DNA of 64,000 bases, from assembly GCA_013298665.1 (NCBI GenBank), contig JAAFIK010000012.1, positions 33,507 to 97,506 of the forward strand, read 5' to 3'. Source of the stretch: Chitinophagales bacterium. GTDB taxonomy: Bacteria > Bacteroidota > Bacteroidia > Chitinophagales > Chitinophagaceae. Position 1 is the first letter of the stretch. Each line of letters begins with the position of its first letter. Shown here one piece after another: positions 25,236 to 34,128 of this stretch. The notes under the pieces are model-generated. The model searched no databases. It was given only the letters and a program-made list of their open reading frames with translations, and was not told the origin of the DNA. The position numbers and the translations under genes are program-made.

Positions 25236-26108
25236 TTATGGCTTGTTAAAATGCTGCCAGGCAATTTTGCTTAACTGTCTTGCAAGCACCCACGCCTCGT
25301 TGCTGATATCCCAGCTTTTATCGACAATATTTTTGGTAAATATGCTCAGGATATAGGGATTTCCGGGTGCCATCACAAGCAGGACTTCACTACGGCTGGC
25401 ATCTACCGCGCCGTTCTTGGAGGCCACAAATATATGTGCCGGCACCTGCGAAAGGGCTTCTTCATCCCAGTAGTTTCGACCCAACAGACGAAGCATTGCC
25501 TGAGCCGTGCTGTCATTAAAAAATCCTCCCCGGTATATTTTTTCCATGAGCAAACCCATGTTGGCCGGGGTGGTTTGCCCCCACCCGTATTGCGACCGGT
25601 CAGCCTCCCGGCCCGGGGTACGTGAATTGACGCGGGTAGCCGAAAAACCAAAACTGTCGAGCAACTGGTTGATACGTGTCCCTCCGTCTGCCAGGCTTTG
25701 CAGCCAAAGGCTGGCCGTATTATCGCTGGTAGTAAGCATGAGCATGATCAGTTTGCTGAGTTCAACGGGCTCGTTGTTTTTAAAAGAGCCGAGTATATCC
25801 GATCCTGCATACAATAAAGAGTCTTTATACACCATAGATTGGTGATAGGTATATACCCCCTGCCGGATCTTATCCATGATGCCGATCAGGATAGGTATTT
25901 TAACAATACTGGCAGTGGGGAAAAGTGTATCGGCATTAATGGCAACCGTTTTACCCGTCCGCAGGTTTTTAATATACAGACCTGCCTCTCCATGAAACGC
26001 CTGTAAAAGGGGTTGTACCGCTTTGAGCAGTTTTTTGTCAGTAGCCTGGGCCATTGTACCCGGCAGTAAAGCAAACAAACAGATCAGGAAAAGCAGTACT
26101 TTTTGCAT
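25236..26108 (-). CDS. Class A beta-lactamase-like serine hydrolase
   Basis: This 290-residue exported protein (signal peptide ending at GTMAQA) has a class A beta-lactamase/transpeptidase fold. The active-site SxxK is SIVK (67-70, in PTASIVKIPIL) and the second motif is SDN (128-130). The third motif is KNG (231-233) rather than KTG or KSG. In the omega-loop region TPGREADRSQYGWGQTTP there is no clear ExxxN pair to supply the deacylating glutamate; Glu168 is the only candidate. Class A enzymes hydrolyse beta-lactams, but these departures leave the activity open, and a peptidoglycan-directed hydrolase is also possible. It lies between two lipoprotein genes and a POT transporter on the same strand. 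Confidence 0.82.
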   Translation of the reverse strand: MQKVLLFLICLFALLPGTMAQATDKKLLKAVQPLLQAFHGEAGLYIKNLRTGKTVAINADTLFPTASIVKIPILIGIMDKIRQGVYTYHQSMVYKDSLLYAGSDILGSFKNNEPVELSKLIMLMLTTSDNTASLWLQSLADGGTRINQLLDSFGFSATRVNSRTPGREADRSQYGWGQTTPANMGLLMEKIYRGGFFNDSTAQAMLRLLGRNYWDEEALSQVPAHIFVASKNGAVDASRSEVLLVMAPGNPYILSIFTKNIVDKSWDISNEAWVLARQLSKIAWQHFNKP

Positions 26109-26192
26109 GTGCTAAAAATACAAAAAAAGGGGCATATGAACAGGGTTAACCGGGGGATTGTATCCATTGGCGAAACCCATAAAAGCTTTTGG

Positions 26193-27863
26193 TTAGTGTA
26201 CCCCTTTTTCTTTCATGATGCGGTTGAGCCAGCGCAGCAATATAAAACAGGCGGCGGCGGCAATCATCAGGAGTACAAAATTGAGCCAGAAATAATCCGT
26301 CTTATCAGTATAAGTATCCCACATGGAGGCCAGTACCCCCGATAGTTTGTTACCGATGGAGGTAGCGAGAAACCAGCCACCCATCATCAGTGATGTAATC
26401 CTTACCGGGCTCAACTTGGATACAAGGGACAACCCCATAGGACTTAACAGCAATTCTCCTACCGTAATCACCCCATAGCTGGCAAACAGCCACCAGAAAC
26501 TGGCCTTCTCAGCCCCATTACTGCTGGCTTTTACCGCTGCCACCATCACGAGGGCTGAAAGACCGGAGATAAACAGGCCAAAGGCGATCTTGGTTGCCGT
26601 TGAAGGCTCTTTGTTCCTGCGTTTGAGAAAAGTAAAGAATGCGATCACCAGCGGGGTTAGCAGGATCACCCAGCCTGGATTAATACTCTGGCTGAGGCTG
26701 GTTGCCCACAGACTGATTTTTGTGCCTTCTGCCGGTTGCTGCCGGGCAGCAATATTTTTAAAATAAACAGGATAGTTGTACTCCTTCAGCACTTTACCAT
26801 CCTGTTTCTGCAGACGGAACTGGTTGTCATAAAGAGCAATTGAATCTTTTTTATACGTAAGCGTCTGAGAAAATTTAAGACTGGCAAAAGCGGTCTGCGC
26901 CGGGCCGGTAACTGTACGGTCGGTATAGCGGTCGGCCCAGGTGGTGAGGGCAGAACCGTTTTGCTTGAATACAGCCCAGAAAAGCACCACTACTGCAAAA
27001 ATGGCCAGAAGTGCAGCAACGGGCCGTTTGTCTTCTTTGTCGGCTTTAAAATAAAGCGATGTATAGAAAATCACTACAGGTATGCAGGCGAAAATAAAGG
27101 CATCTGTACTGTCGCTGCCAAAAAGGTTACCATCAGGATTATCAGCGCCGGTTACCCCTTTTACAAGCCAGCCGAGTACACCAGCCAGCACAGAAGGCAC
27201 AAGAATGAGCAGCAATATCCTGCTGATGGACATATCACCGGGTTTCATCCCTTTTTTAACATCGGCTGCTGCATAGTGCTTTGTACCGGTAAGGAAAATG
27301 ACAACGCCGATAAACATACCTATACCTGCTGCAAAAAATGCATACCCCCAGCCATAAGTAATGTAAAGCGCGGCGCCAAAAAAATTGCAGATGAAGGCAC
27401 CTGTATTGATGCCCATATAAAAAATATTATACCCTTCATCTTTGCGATGCTGGTATTCAGGTGTTGAGTATACATTACCGAGCAGCGTGGAGATATTTGG
27501 TTTAAAAAAGCCATTGCCGGCAATCACCAATGTCATAGCGATATAAAGCATGGGGAGGCTATGTATGGCCATCAGGCAATACCCTATACCCATGAGGATG
27601 CCCCCAAAGATGATGGAACGGCGATAACCCAGATACCGGTCGGCAAGCAATCCACCAAGAAAGGGCGTGAGGAAAACAAGGGCGATAAAGGTGCCGTAAA
27701 GGTCTGCTGATTCAGCCTCTTTCATCGCAAAGCCTTCCTTTACATCTTTGAGATAGAGGGTAAAAATCCCGATCATGAGGTAGTAACCAAAGCGTTCCCA
27801 CATTTCGCTGAAAAACAAAAAGGGCAATGCCCGGGGGTGTTGCTTACCGGTTTTCGTTGGCAT
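26193..27863 (-). CDS. POT/PTR2-family proton-dependent peptide transporter
   Basis: This 556-residue inner-membrane protein of the major facilitator superfamily imports di- and tripeptides with protons. The ATG at 27863 gives MPTKTGKQHPRALPFLFFSEMWERFGYYLMIGIFTLYL, with the ExWERFxYY motif of helix 1. The second POT signature lies in helix 5 (GYNIFYMGINTGAFICNFFG). Many hydrophobic helices follow, with a large soluble loop around residues 320-400 between helices in the second half. A second POT gene lies directly upstream on the same strand, separated by a terminator, so the two are transcribed independently. Confidence 0.92.
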   Translation of the reverse strand: MPTKTGKQHPRALPFLFFSEMWERFGYYLMIGIFTLYLKDVKEGFAMKEAESADLYGTFIALVFLTPFLGGLLADRYLGYRRSIIFGGILMGIGYCLMAIHSLPMLYIAMTLVIAGNGFFKPNISTLLGNVYSTPEYQHRKDEGYNIFYMGINTGAFICNFFGAALYITYGWGYAFFAAGIGMFIGVVIFLTGTKHYAAADVKKGMKPGDMSISRILLLILVPSVLAGVLGWLVKGVTGADNPDGNLFGSDSTDAFIFACIPVVIFYTSLYFKADKEDKRPVAALLAIFAVVVLFWAVFKQNGSALTTWADRYTDRTVTGPAQTAFASLKFSQTLTYKKDSIALYDNQFRLQKQDGKVLKEYNYPVYFKNIAARQQPAEGTKISLWATSLSQSINPGWVILLTPLVIAFFTFLKRRNKEPSTATKIAFGLFISGLSALVMVAAVKASSNGAEKASFWWLFASYGVITVGELLLSPMGLSLVSKLSPVRITSLMMGGWFLATSIGNKLSGVLASMWDTYTDKTDYFWLNFVLLMIAAAACFILLRWLNRIMKEKGVH

Positions 27864-27890
27864 AAATGACGTTTTGGTTCGAAAGATAAA

Positions 27891-27920
27891 TAAAAAGGCG
27901 GTCATAAGACCGCCTTTTTA
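27891..27920 (-). terminator. Intrinsic terminator between the two POT genes
   Basis: TAAAAAGGCGGTC (27891-27903) pairs with GACCGCCTTTTTA (27908-27920) around a 4-base loop. Read on the minus strand it ends in a T-run, 17 bases after the stop of the upstream POT gene. It can work in both directions. Confidence 0.88.
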
Positions 27921-27937
27921 CAAAAAATGACCTGGCT

Positions 27938-29746
27938 TTACCGCACGCCGTGCATGAGTTTTTTGATCAGGGGCGTAAGCCCGTATAGCAACAATGCTGC
28001 AACGCCGCAAAGCACCACAAAGAGCATAAAGAAGTCGTACAAAGATTTAAGGGTGAAGCCCATAAACTTGGGATACCCAACAGCGATAAGTTTTTCCGAC
28101 TGTATTGTACTGAGCTGTGCAGTCGTGAGTACAGAATCTTTTTTCTCAAAAATTTTCACAAAGTCGAATCCGTTCTTTTTTCCTTTATCATAGTCGATAT
28201 CCGCTGATATTTTCATTTTCGCCAGTGTGTACAACTCATTTCCGTCCGGCTCTTTCCTGCCGTCCAGAATTCCCTGCAGGTCAATATTTTTCTTCTGTGC
28301 ATCAATATATTTATCCGTGGTGGGTGGCAGGAGTGCCCCCAATGTACCTGTAAGGGCATAACCAGCGGCATTCCCCAGAAACCATACCCCCATCAGTAAT
28401 GAGGCAAACCGTTTTGGCGCAAGCTTGGCTACCAGCGACAGCCCTATCGGAGAAAGACAAAGTTCGCCCCAGGTATGGAGCAGATAGAGGATGATCATCC
28501 AGATCACACCTACTTTACCATTTATGCCCAGGTCTTTTACCTGCGTAGCGATGATATAATAACCAAGGGCTATCAGTCCCAGGCCAAGTGCTTGCTTTAC
28601 TGTGGAAATGGGTTCCATTTTTCGCTTTTGCATCCAAAGCCATAGTGCACTGAAGGGTAAGGCGAAAATGATCACAAAAATACCGTTGAAATTCTGCACC
28701 ATTGTGGGCGGCATTTGCCAGCCGAGGATATTGGTATCGGTTTGTTTATCGGCAATAAAGGTGAGGGAAGATCCGGCTTGCTCAAAGGCAGCCCAGAAGA
28801 AAATCACAAAGAAGCACACGATGTACAGTACAAATATGCGGTCTTTTTCAATTTTCGTGATTGTTTTGTCGGACACAATCAGGAAAGCGAGACTGATACC
28901 CGAACCATAAATAAAAGGATATAGCCAGGCCTTGATGGGCGAAACACCCGGACCATCAAGGAAATAATGAAAAAACAGGGTAAGACCCACCAGCATAGCA
29001 CCTGCCAGCAGGATATTGGGCAATGTGAATTTTGCCTGTGCCGATTCGTCATCAGGCGTATCAGCTTTATTAGGCTTGCCGCCAAGCGGAGCGCCATCGG
29101 GAGAAACAACATATTTATTTTTCAGGAAAAAGAAAACAACCGTACCAAGAATCATGGCGATGCCTGCTGCCAGAAACCCCCATTTGAATGCCCCGAGGTT
29201 ACGGATACCATCGTGCTTGTCATCACCAAAGAAAGGACAGATAAACTGGCCAAGAGTGGCGCCAACATTTATGCCCATGTAAAATATGGTGAAGGCAGAA
29301 TCCAGTTTGCTCTTTTGTTCTTTGGGATAGAGCGAGCCCACCATGGAGGAAATATTAGGTTTGAAGAAGCCGTTACCGAAAATGATTGTAAGCAGCGCCA
29401 CCCACATTACACTTTTGGCTAAGGGCAGGTTGGAGGCGAATGTACTGGCGCTTAAAAAGAGCATTAATTGCCCGATGGCCATGGCTGTTCCCCCAAGGAT
29501 GATACAATTCCGGTTACCGAGGTATTTGTCTGAGATATACCCACCCAGCATAGGTGTCAGGTAACACAATCCGAGAAAGCCACCATAAATAATAGAAGCG
29601 TCTTTATCACCCATCATAAGCGCTTCGGCGATAAACAGGGAAAGCAGTGCCCGCATGCCATAAAAGTTAAATCGCTCCCACATCTCGGTTCCGAACAATA
29701 CCCATAGGCCTTTGGGGTGTCCTTTCTGTGTTGTTACTTCAGTCAT
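27938..29746 (-). CDS. POT/PTR2-family peptide transporter, longer paralogue
   Basis: This 602-residue MFS transporter opens with LWVLFGTEMWERFNFYGMRALLSLFIAEALMMG (the ExWERFxFYG motif of helix 1) and carries FTIFYMGINVGATLGQFICPFFG in helix 5. It is longer than the downstream paralogue because of an inserted hydrophilic region of about 80 residues (DKYIDAQKKNIDLQGILDGRKEPDGNELYTL...) before the last membrane helix. Two adjacent POT genes suggest an emphasis on peptide uptake or different substrate ranges. It is divergent from purD. Confidence 0.92.
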   Translation of the reverse strand: MTEVTTQKGHPKGLWVLFGTEMWERFNFYGMRALLSLFIAEALMMGDKDASIIYGGFLGLCYLTPMLGGYISDKYLGNRNCIILGGTAMAIGQLMLFLSASTFASNLPLAKSVMWVALLTIIFGNGFFKPNISSMVGSLYPKEQKSKLDSAFTIFYMGINVGATLGQFICPFFGDDKHDGIRNLGAFKWGFLAAGIAMILGTVVFFFLKNKYVVSPDGAPLGGKPNKADTPDDESAQAKFTLPNILLAGAMLVGLTLFFHYFLDGPGVSPIKAWLYPFIYGSGISLAFLIVSDKTITKIEKDRIFVLYIVCFFVIFFWAAFEQAGSSLTFIADKQTDTNILGWQMPPTMVQNFNGIFVIIFALPFSALWLWMQKRKMEPISTVKQALGLGLIALGYYIIATQVKDLGINGKVGVIWMIILYLLHTWGELCLSPIGLSLVAKLAPKRFASLLMGVWFLGNAAGYALTGTLGALLPPTTDKYIDAQKKNIDLQGILDGRKEPDGNELYTLAKMKISADIDYDKGKKNGFDFVKIFEKKDSVLTTAQLSTIQSEKLIAVGYPKFMGFTLKSLYDFFMLFVVLCGVAALLLYGLTPLIKKLMHGVR

Positions 29747-29945
29747 ATTCAGTTGGTTTTTGTGCAGAAAAAAATGATTGTACTGGCCGTAAAATACACA
29801 AATTCTCCTTTGTTCATCCTAAATTGCTCCTCTTTTAACAAAAACCTGCCATTTTTTTTTACCACTGGCAAAATAATTGTGCTGTCTATATCAATGCGGC
29901 TTAAATTGCATTATCAAAGCAATTGGTCAAACCGATTCTTATTTC

Positions 29946-31241
29946 ATGAATATACTTCTCATTGGCGCTGGCGGCCGGGAACATACCCTCGCCTGGAAAT
30001 TGATCCAGAGCCCTCACTGCAGCAAACTTTTTATTGCCCCCGGCAATCCGGGTACTGCGCAATGTGGTACGAATGTACCTATTGGAATCAACGATTTTGC
30101 AGCACAGGAACAGTTGTGCCGCGATGAGAATATAAGTATCGTTTTTGTAGGCCCTGAAGAACCCCTTGTACTGGGTATTCATGATTATTTTGCGGCTGCA
30201 CACAGCAGAACACCCATAGGAACAGACTGGAAGGGCCTGATCGGCCCTTCAAAACAGGCTGCCGCACTGGAAGGCAGCAAGGCATTTGCCAAAATGTTTA
30301 TGCAACGGCATGGCATTCCTACAGCCGCTTACCACGAATTTGATGCTTCCAATTATACCATGGGAATGGAGTATATCCAAAAACAACCCCTTCCGATCGT
30401 ACTCAAGGCCGATGGACTGGCTGCAGGCAAGGGAGTGGTGATCTGCCAGAATCATGTAGAAGCCCTGGCTGAATTTGAACTCATGATCCGCCAGGATAAA
30501 TTCGGGGATGCCGGGCGTACCGTAGTGGTAGAAGAATTCCTTGACGGAATAGAATTGAGCGTATTTGTACTTACGGATGGCAAGAATTACATTATTTTCC
30601 CGGAGGCCAAGGATTACAAGAGGATAGGCGATGGTGATACGGGGCTTAATACGGGGGGAATGGGTGCAGTAAGCCCGGTACCCTTTGCCGATGCCATTTT
30701 TATGGATAAAGTCAGGCAACAGATCGTGGAGCCCACCATCCAGGGGCTGCAAAAGGATAAACTAGACTACTGCGGATTCATTTTTATCGGTCTGATGAAC
30801 TGTCAGGGCAACCCGATGGTGATCGAATACAACTGCCGGCTGGGCGACCCCGAAACAGAGGTCGTAATCCCACGCATCAAAAATGACCTGCCGGAACTGA
30901 TGCTGGCCACCTTAACAGGCAAGCTGAATGAGATCAAAATGGATACCGATGCACGCAAAGCAGTAACCATCATGGCGGTTAGCGGTGGTTATCCCGGCGA
31001 CTACAAAAAAGGATTCCCCGTCATCGGATTGGACGAATTAGACATTCCCGATACCATAGTTTTTCACGCCGGTACTACCCTTACCGATGGCAGACTGATG
31101 ACCAATGGTGGCCGTGTAGTAGCCGTAACTTCTCTCGGCGACAGTATTGCTGAAGCAGCGGAACAATCTTTATACGCTATAGAGCAGGTGTATTTTGAAG
31201 ACATCTATTTCAGGAGCGATATCGGTTTTGAGTTCCGCTGA
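29946..31241 (+). CDS. purD: Phosphoribosylamine-glycine ligase (GAR synthetase)
   Basis: This 431-residue enzyme of purine synthesis joins glycine to 5-phosphoribosylamine using ATP. The ATG at 29946 gives MNILLIGAGGREHTLAWKL, the standard PurD N-terminus; the 23 residues of open frame upstream do not belong. It shows VFVGPEEPLVLGI, the ATP-grasp core (LPIVLKADGLAAGKGVVIC, VVEEFLDGIELSVFVLTDG), DYKRIGDGDTGLNTGGMGAVSPVPF and the metal-binding end MVIEYNCRLGDPETEVV. No other purine gene lies beside it in this window. Confidence 0.97.
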   Translation: MNILLIGAGGREHTLAWKLIQSPHCSKLFIAPGNPGTAQCGTNVPIGINDFAAQEQLCRDENISIVFVGPEEPLVLGIHDYFAAAHSRTPIGTDWKGLIGPSKQAAALEGSKAFAKMFMQRHGIPTAAYHEFDASNYTMGMEYIQKQPLPIVLKADGLAAGKGVVICQNHVEALAEFELMIRQDKFGDAGRTVVVEEFLDGIELSVFVLTDGKNYIIFPEAKDYKRIGDGDTGLNTGGMGAVSPVPFADAIFMDKVRQQIVEPTIQGLQKDKLDYCGFIFIGLMNCQGNPMVIEYNCRLGDPETEVVIPRIKNDLPELMLATLTGKLNEIKMDTDARKAVTIMAVSGGYPGDYKKGFPVIGLDELDIPDTIVFHAGTTLTDGRLMTNGGRVVAVTSLGDSIAEAAEQSLYAIEQVYFEDIYFRSDIGFEFR

Positions 31242-31407
31242 TGTACTGCTGCTTTACCATCGCCTAACAACAAAGAACAGCCGAAACAAAGCGGTAGTCT
31301 CCGGCCGCCAGACCGCTAAATTCATTAGTACCTGAAGTCTGCCGGACTGACCTGGCAACTCCTTACGAAAAAAAACGCTGAAATGTTGAAAAATAAATTG
31401 CTGGCGA

Positions 31408-31438
31408 TTGGATAATCCGTTTTTTTCCTCCACCTTTG
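31408..31438 (+). promoter_or_regulatory. Putative promoter of the mreB operon
   Basis: TTGG (31408-31411), 19 bases, then CACCTTTG (31431-31438): a slightly off-consensus form of TTTG-N19-TAnnTTTG. It leaves a leader of about 33 bases before the mreB ATG at 31475. Confidence 0.45.
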
Positions 31439-31474
31439 CTAACATTAATTACTCTCGACTTTTCACAACCAATC

Positions 31475-32500
31475 ATGGGCCTTTTTAATTTTTTTACACA
31501 GGAAATTGCGATTGACCTGGGTACTGCAAATACCCTTATTATACACAATGACGAAGTAGTGGTGAATGAGCCATCTATTGTGGCGTTGGACAGGAACAAT
31601 CCCAAGAACATATTAGCCGTGGGCAAGAAAGCATTAATGATGCACGAAAAAACCCACGAAAGCATCCGAACGGTTCGCCCGTTGAAAGATGGCGTAATTG
31701 CCGACTTTAATGCCGCCGAACTGATGATCAGGGAAATGATCAAGATGATCTACCCCAAAAAGCCACTGTTTGCCCCCAGTTGGCGGATGATGATCTGTAT
31801 ACCCAGCAGCATTACCGAGGTAGAAAAACGTGCAGTACGCGACAGCGCTGAACAGGCGGGGGCAAAAGAAGTTTACCTGCTCCATGAGCCCATGGCTGCA
31901 GCATTGGGTATCGGCATTGATGTGGAGGAACCTGTAGGTAACATGATCATCGATATTGGTGGGGGTACAACCGGCATCACAGTGATTGCACTGGCGGGCA
32001 TTGTTTGCGACCAGAGTATTCGTATTGCGGGAGATGAATTTACTGCCGACATTATGGAGGCACTGCGCCGTTACCACAGTCTGCTGATTGGCGAACGCAC
32101 CGCCGAACAGATCAAAATCCAGATCGGTGCTGCCATGAAGGATCTCGACAATCCACCGGATGACATCCCTGTAAACGGGCGTGATCTGGTAACCGGTATC
32201 CCCAAACAGGTGATGGTGAGCTACCAGGAAGTGGCAGAAGCCCTCGATAAAAGCATCTTTAAAATAGAAGAAGCCATCCTGAAGGCCCTGGAAACCACAC
32301 CGCCGGAACTGGCTTCGGATATTTACCGCCGCGGTTTGTACATTACTGGCGGGGGTGCCCTGTTGCGCGGCCTCGACAAAAGGCTGGCCAATAAAATCAA
32401 ATTGCCGGTACATATTGCCGATGATCCCCTGAAAAGCGTGGTACGCGGCACAGGCATCGCCCTTAAAAATTATGACAGGTACCCTTTTGTAATGCGTTAA
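31475..32500 (+). CDS. mreB: Rod shape-determining protein MreB
   Basis: This 341-residue bacterial actin forms membrane-bound filaments that guide lateral wall synthesis. The ATG at 31475 gives MGLFNFFTQEIAIDLGTANTLI (actin phosphate-1 motif DLGTANT). Further motifs are ICIPSSITEVEKRAVRDSAEQAGAKEVYLLHEPMAAALGIGI and IIDIGGGTTGITVIAL (phosphate 2), then GGGALLRGLDKRL (adenosine motif). It is the first gene of mreB-mreC-mreD-mrdA-rodA, the elongasome operon. Confidence 0.97.
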   Translation: MGLFNFFTQEIAIDLGTANTLIIHNDEVVVNEPSIVALDRNNPKNILAVGKKALMMHEKTHESIRTVRPLKDGVIADFNAAELMIREMIKMIYPKKPLFAPSWRMMICIPSSITEVEKRAVRDSAEQAGAKEVYLLHEPMAAALGIGIDVEEPVGNMIIDIGGGTTGITVIALAGIVCDQSIRIAGDEFTADIMEALRRYHSLLIGERTAEQIKIQIGAAMKDLDNPPDDIPVNGRDLVTGIPKQVMVSYQEVAEALDKSIFKIEEAILKALETTPPELASDIYRRGLYITGGGALLRGLDKRLANKIKLPVHIADDPLKSVVRGTGIALKNYDRYPFVMR

Positions 32501-32633
32501 ACTCCCGATCGGGAAAAATTACTGGCGGAGATGATGAATAAGGCTATGACTAAAGTTTTTTCTCCAACCGGCGATCTCAAACAAAAGTTGACAGGCACCT
32601 GTCCGCAGGTGTATAGCCAGGAGGTGCTTTGCC

Positions 32634-33503
32634 ATGAATAATGTACTGATTTTCATCCGCCGCTATGCTCATTTCCTTTTCTTTTTATGTCTGCAGATCT
32701 TCAGTATATATCTTATTGTTCATTATAATAAGTATCACAACGCCGTTTTCAGCAGTAGTATGAACCAGTTTACCGGTGCTGTAAATACCCAGTACAACCG
32801 GATTCAGGAATATCTGGCACTTAAAAAGGAAAATGAAAAATTGGCCAGGGCCAACGAGCAATTACAGAACCAGCAGCTCAGGAATTTCGAAAATACCGAT
32901 ACCGTACAAAGATTGGTGATTGACTCCGTAGCGCTTGACACCCTGGGCACACGTCGCAAATGGATGTATTTAAGGGCAAAAGTAGTTTCTAACTCGGTGG
33001 CCATGCAAAACAACTTTATCGTACTGCACCGGGGTAGTCAGCAACAATTGAAAGAAGGAATGGGCGTAGTCGACCCTGGAAATGGGGTAGTAGGGAAAAT
33101 CATTGAGGTAAGCGATGATTACGCTGTAGTGATCAGTCTGCTGAGCAAAACCAACGACTTTAAAGTAAGCGCCAAGCTGAAGAAGGGGGGAGAAACGGGC
33201 TCTATTGGCTGGGATGGCAAAGAACCTAATCTGCTCACATTGAATGACATCCGGAAAAGTGCTGATGTTAAAAAAGGCGATACCGTACTCACCAGTGGAC
33301 AGACCACCACCTTCCCGTTTGGGCTCCCGATCGGTACGGTTGAAGAAGTCATCCCCGAAAAAAGCACCAATAATTTCAAAATCATGGTACGCAGTTCTGC
33401 CAATTTTTACAACCTGCAGTATATAAATGCAATAGAAAACCTCGAAAAGGATAAAATTGAGGGTATGCTCAAAAAAGCAGAAAAAAAGATAGGAGTTAAC
33501 TGA
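32634..33503 (+). CDS. mreC: Rod shape-determining protein MreC
   Basis: This 289-residue protein links MreB filaments to the peptidoglycan-synthesis enzymes. One N-terminal membrane helix (about 11-32, FLFFLCLQIFSIYLIVHY) is followed by a coiled coil (LALKKENEKLARANEQLQNQQLRN) and the beta-rich MreC core (GSQQQLKEGMGVVDPGNGVVGKIIEVSDDYAVVISL, VLTSGQTTTFPFGLPIGTVEEV). Its stop codon overlaps the mreD start (ATGA at 33500-33506), which indicates translational coupling. Confidence 0.94.
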   Translation: MNNVLIFIRRYAHFLFFLCLQIFSIYLIVHYNKYHNAVFSSSMNQFTGAVNTQYNRIQEYLALKKENEKLARANEQLQNQQLRNFENTDTVQRLVIDSVALDTLGTRRKWMYLRAKVVSNSVAMQNNFIVLHRGSQQQLKEGMGVVDPGNGVVGKIIEVSDDYAVVISLLSKTNDFKVSAKLKKGGETGSIGWDGKEPNLLTLNDIRKSADVKKGDTVLTSGQTTTFPFGLPIGTVEEVIPEKSTNNFKIMVRSSANFYNLQYINAIENLEKDKIEGMLKKAEKKIGVN

Positions 33504-34036
33504 TGAGTGTACTGGTAAAAAATATAACCCGCTTCATACTCTTTATCCTGGTACAGTATTTTGTACTTGACCAGGTACACCTGCACCGACTTGTAACCCC
33601 TTATGTCTATTTTCTCTTTGTAATCTGGATGCCCTTTAGTACCAACCGCTCCATACAAATGCTGATTGCCTTTGCCCTGGGATTTACGTTAGACAGCTTC
33701 AGGCACCAGCCCGGCTTCCATACTGCTGCCTGTGTAATGATCGCTTATCTCCGGCCTTTTCTGGTAAAGTTGCTGATTCCGCAGGAGGGGGCAGACAGCA
33801 ATTATGACGAGCCATCCCCAAAAAGTTTTGGAGGCATATTTCCCTATTTCATCTTTATCAGTATCCTTACCATCATTCACCATGGCTGGTTGTTTTTGCT
33901 GGAAGCCTGGCAATTTGGCAACATTTGGTATTTTCTGGTAAAAACCCTGCTTTCCACCGCTGTCAGTTTATTGATGATCATCATAGCAGAATTATTATTT
34001 GTTCGTAAGCAGAAGTTTCGCACCAATACGGTATAA
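33503..34036 (+). CDS. mreD: Rod shape-determining protein MreD
   Basis: This 177-residue integral membrane protein has about five hydrophobic helices (ITRFILFILVQYFVLDQV, YVYFLFVIWMPF, SIQMLIAFALGFTLDSF, YFIFISILTIIHHGWLFLL, LLSTAVSLLMIIIAELLF). That is the layout of MreD, the partner of MreC in the elongasome. Sequence conservation in MreD is low, so the assignment rests on topology, size, the overlap with mreC and its place before the PBP2 gene. Confidence 0.88.
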   Translation: MSVLVKNITRFILFILVQYFVLDQVHLHRLVTPYVYFLFVIWMPFSTNRSIQMLIAFALGFTLDSFRHQPGFHTAACVMIAYLRPFLVKLLIPQEGADSNYDEPSPKSFGGIFPYFIFISILTIIHHGWLFLLEAWQFGNIWYFLVKTLLSTAVSLLMIIIAELLFVRKQKFRTNTV

Positions 34037-34128
34037 ATCTGGAGTCCGTTGGTTGTCTGCGGGGAACAAGCTATTAGCTGAACAGTCAATAAACAGGCTT
34101 TTTTTAAGTATCTATAATATTCAAAATC

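Noticed and set aside
26961..27467. 168-residue plus-strand frame opposite the first POT gene
   Set aside because: It is an antisense shadow of a membrane protein; the POT motifs are on the minus strand.
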